From positions 1 to 14,010 of the forward strand of contig VBKY01000057.1 of NCBI GenBank assembly GCA_005879255.1: a stretch of 14,010 bases of DNA, given 5' to 3'. The stretch is from Deltaproteobacteria bacterium. GTDB lineage: Bacteria; Desulfobacterota_B; Binatia; UBA9968. Under the pieces are notes generated by a model. The model was not told where the DNA came from. It was given only the letters and a program-made list of their open reading frames with translations, and did no database searches. Below are positions 13,570 to 14,010 of this stretch, piece after piece. Positions within the stretch are counted from its first letter, which is position 1. The number at the start of each line of letters is the position of its first letter. The translations under genes and the position numbers were made by a program.

Positions 13570-13596
13570 TTGACAGCAATTGTCCGTTGCTATACG
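13570..13596 (+). promoter_or_regulatory. putative extended -10 promoter for the hydroxyacid dehydrogenase gene
   Basis: A perfect TTGACA (13570-13575) is followed after 15 bases by TATACG (13591-13596), with TGC just before it, which makes an extended -10. The spacer is short. The ATG is only nine bases past the -10, so a transcript would be leaderless or nearly so. A small dyad GACA-N5-TGTC (13572-13584) overlaps the spacer. Confidence 0.35.
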
Positions 13597-13605
13597 AGAC
13601 ACCAC

Positions 13606-14010
13606 ATGTCCAAAAGAATTTGGTTGCGTGTAACACTTCCCGAAATGGACCTCAGCGCGGTTCGGAACAATTTTCCTGGCTGTGAAATTATAACGGAAAC
13701 AGATGACGCTATCGGTACGGCTCAGCTACAACGAATCGATGGGGTTTTTACGGAGGAAGCTTTGCCGGATTCATTGGTGCAACAAATGCCGAATTTGCAG
13801 TGGCTCCACGTCACCCGTGGTGGCGTGAATACTTATCTCACGCCAGCCGTGAAAGCTCGCCCCATTCAAGTAACTGGTTCCAAGGGCATACATGGGGCAG
13901 TCTTCTCGGAGTTCGCCCTGGCGTGCATTCTAGCGCTTGTGAAGAAACTACCGGAGTGCGTCGAAGCACAAAAACAAAAGAAATGGCAGAAGCTAGTACC
14001 GGTTGAGATT
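13606..14010 (+). CDS. D-isomer-specific 2-hydroxyacid dehydrogenase family protein, C-terminus cut by window edge
   Basis: The frame is open for 135 codons from the ATG at 13606 to the window end. The visible part is the N-terminal catalytic half of the D-2-hydroxyacid dehydrogenase family. It has MPNLQWLHVTRGGVNTYL (61-78), equivalent to the usual substrate-loop segment, then VTGSKGIHGAVFSEFALACILAL (89-111), equivalent to the conserved N-x-x-G..x-x-AE helix. The NAD-binding G-x-G-x2-G motif and the catalytic Arg/Glu/His lie beyond the edge, so activity cannot be checked. There is no Shine-Dalgarno in front of the ATG, which fits the leaderless-promoter idea. It is divergent from the second NMT1 binding protein, with about 118 bases between start codons. 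Confidence 0.88.
   Translation, partial: MSKRIWLRVTLPEMDLSAVRNNFPGCEIITETDDAIGTAQLQRIDGVFTEEALPDSLVQQMPNLQWLHVTRGGVNTYLTPAVKARPIQVTGSKGIHGAVFSEFALACILALVKKLPECVEAQKQKKWQKLVPVEI

Overview
The window looks like a piece of an uncultivated soil or groundwater bacterium with a large catabolic and transport repertoire. The basis is the gene mix: orphan NMT1/THI5-type binding proteins, a tripartite tricarboxylate transporter (TTT) set, an amidohydrolase_2 protein, a Rieske oxygenase and a VOC protein. Several families of dispersed palindromic repeats between genes point the same way. This mix is common in metagenomic Binatota/Desulfobacterota-like, Rokubacteria-like and betaproteobacterial genomes; the sequence alone does not let me name the phylum. 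No rRNA, tRNA, CRISPR array, transposase or phage gene was seen.

Layout, left to right. (1) Positions 1-1838, minus strand: an amidohydrolase followed by an alpha/beta hydrolase cut by the window edge. (2) 1839-2413: a 575-base stretch with no convincing gene. (3) 2414-4154, plus strand: an exported NMT1-type binding protein, then a membrane-anchored conserved hypothetical protein. (4) 4233-8868, minus strand: tctB, tctA and tctC followed by an alkaline-phosphatase-superfamily enzyme that closely resembles phosphonoacetate hydrolase. (5) 8949-9545: a small GIY-YIG protein gene bracketed by two direct copies of a roughly 150-base repeat unit. (6) 9547-11804, minus strand: a Rieske ring-hydroxylating oxygenase subunit and a two-domain VOC protein. 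(7) 11963-13487, minus strand: a second NMT1-type binding protein and a stand-alone NFACT-R domain protein. (8) 13606-14010, plus strand: the start of a D-2-hydroxyacid dehydrogenase, running off the window.

How the genes may work together: the region reads as a collection of uptake and breakdown modules for small organic acids and aromatics. The most specific idea is in block 4. A carboxylate-type TTT transporter is co-oriented with an enzyme whose known relatives split phosphonoacetate to acetate and phosphate, suggesting one uptake-and-cleavage unit. The two NMT1 binding proteins have no permease or ATPase gene in this window.

The strongest unexplained signals are in the repeats. One 82-base palindrome lies inside the open frame of tctC and encodes part of an abnormal N-terminus. 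Palindromes with arms of about 29 bases, made of an iterated short word, lie between tctB and tctA and between the VOC and Rieske genes; a related shorter one lies between tctA and tctC. The GIY-YIG gene sits between direct repeat copies, one of which overlaps its start codon.
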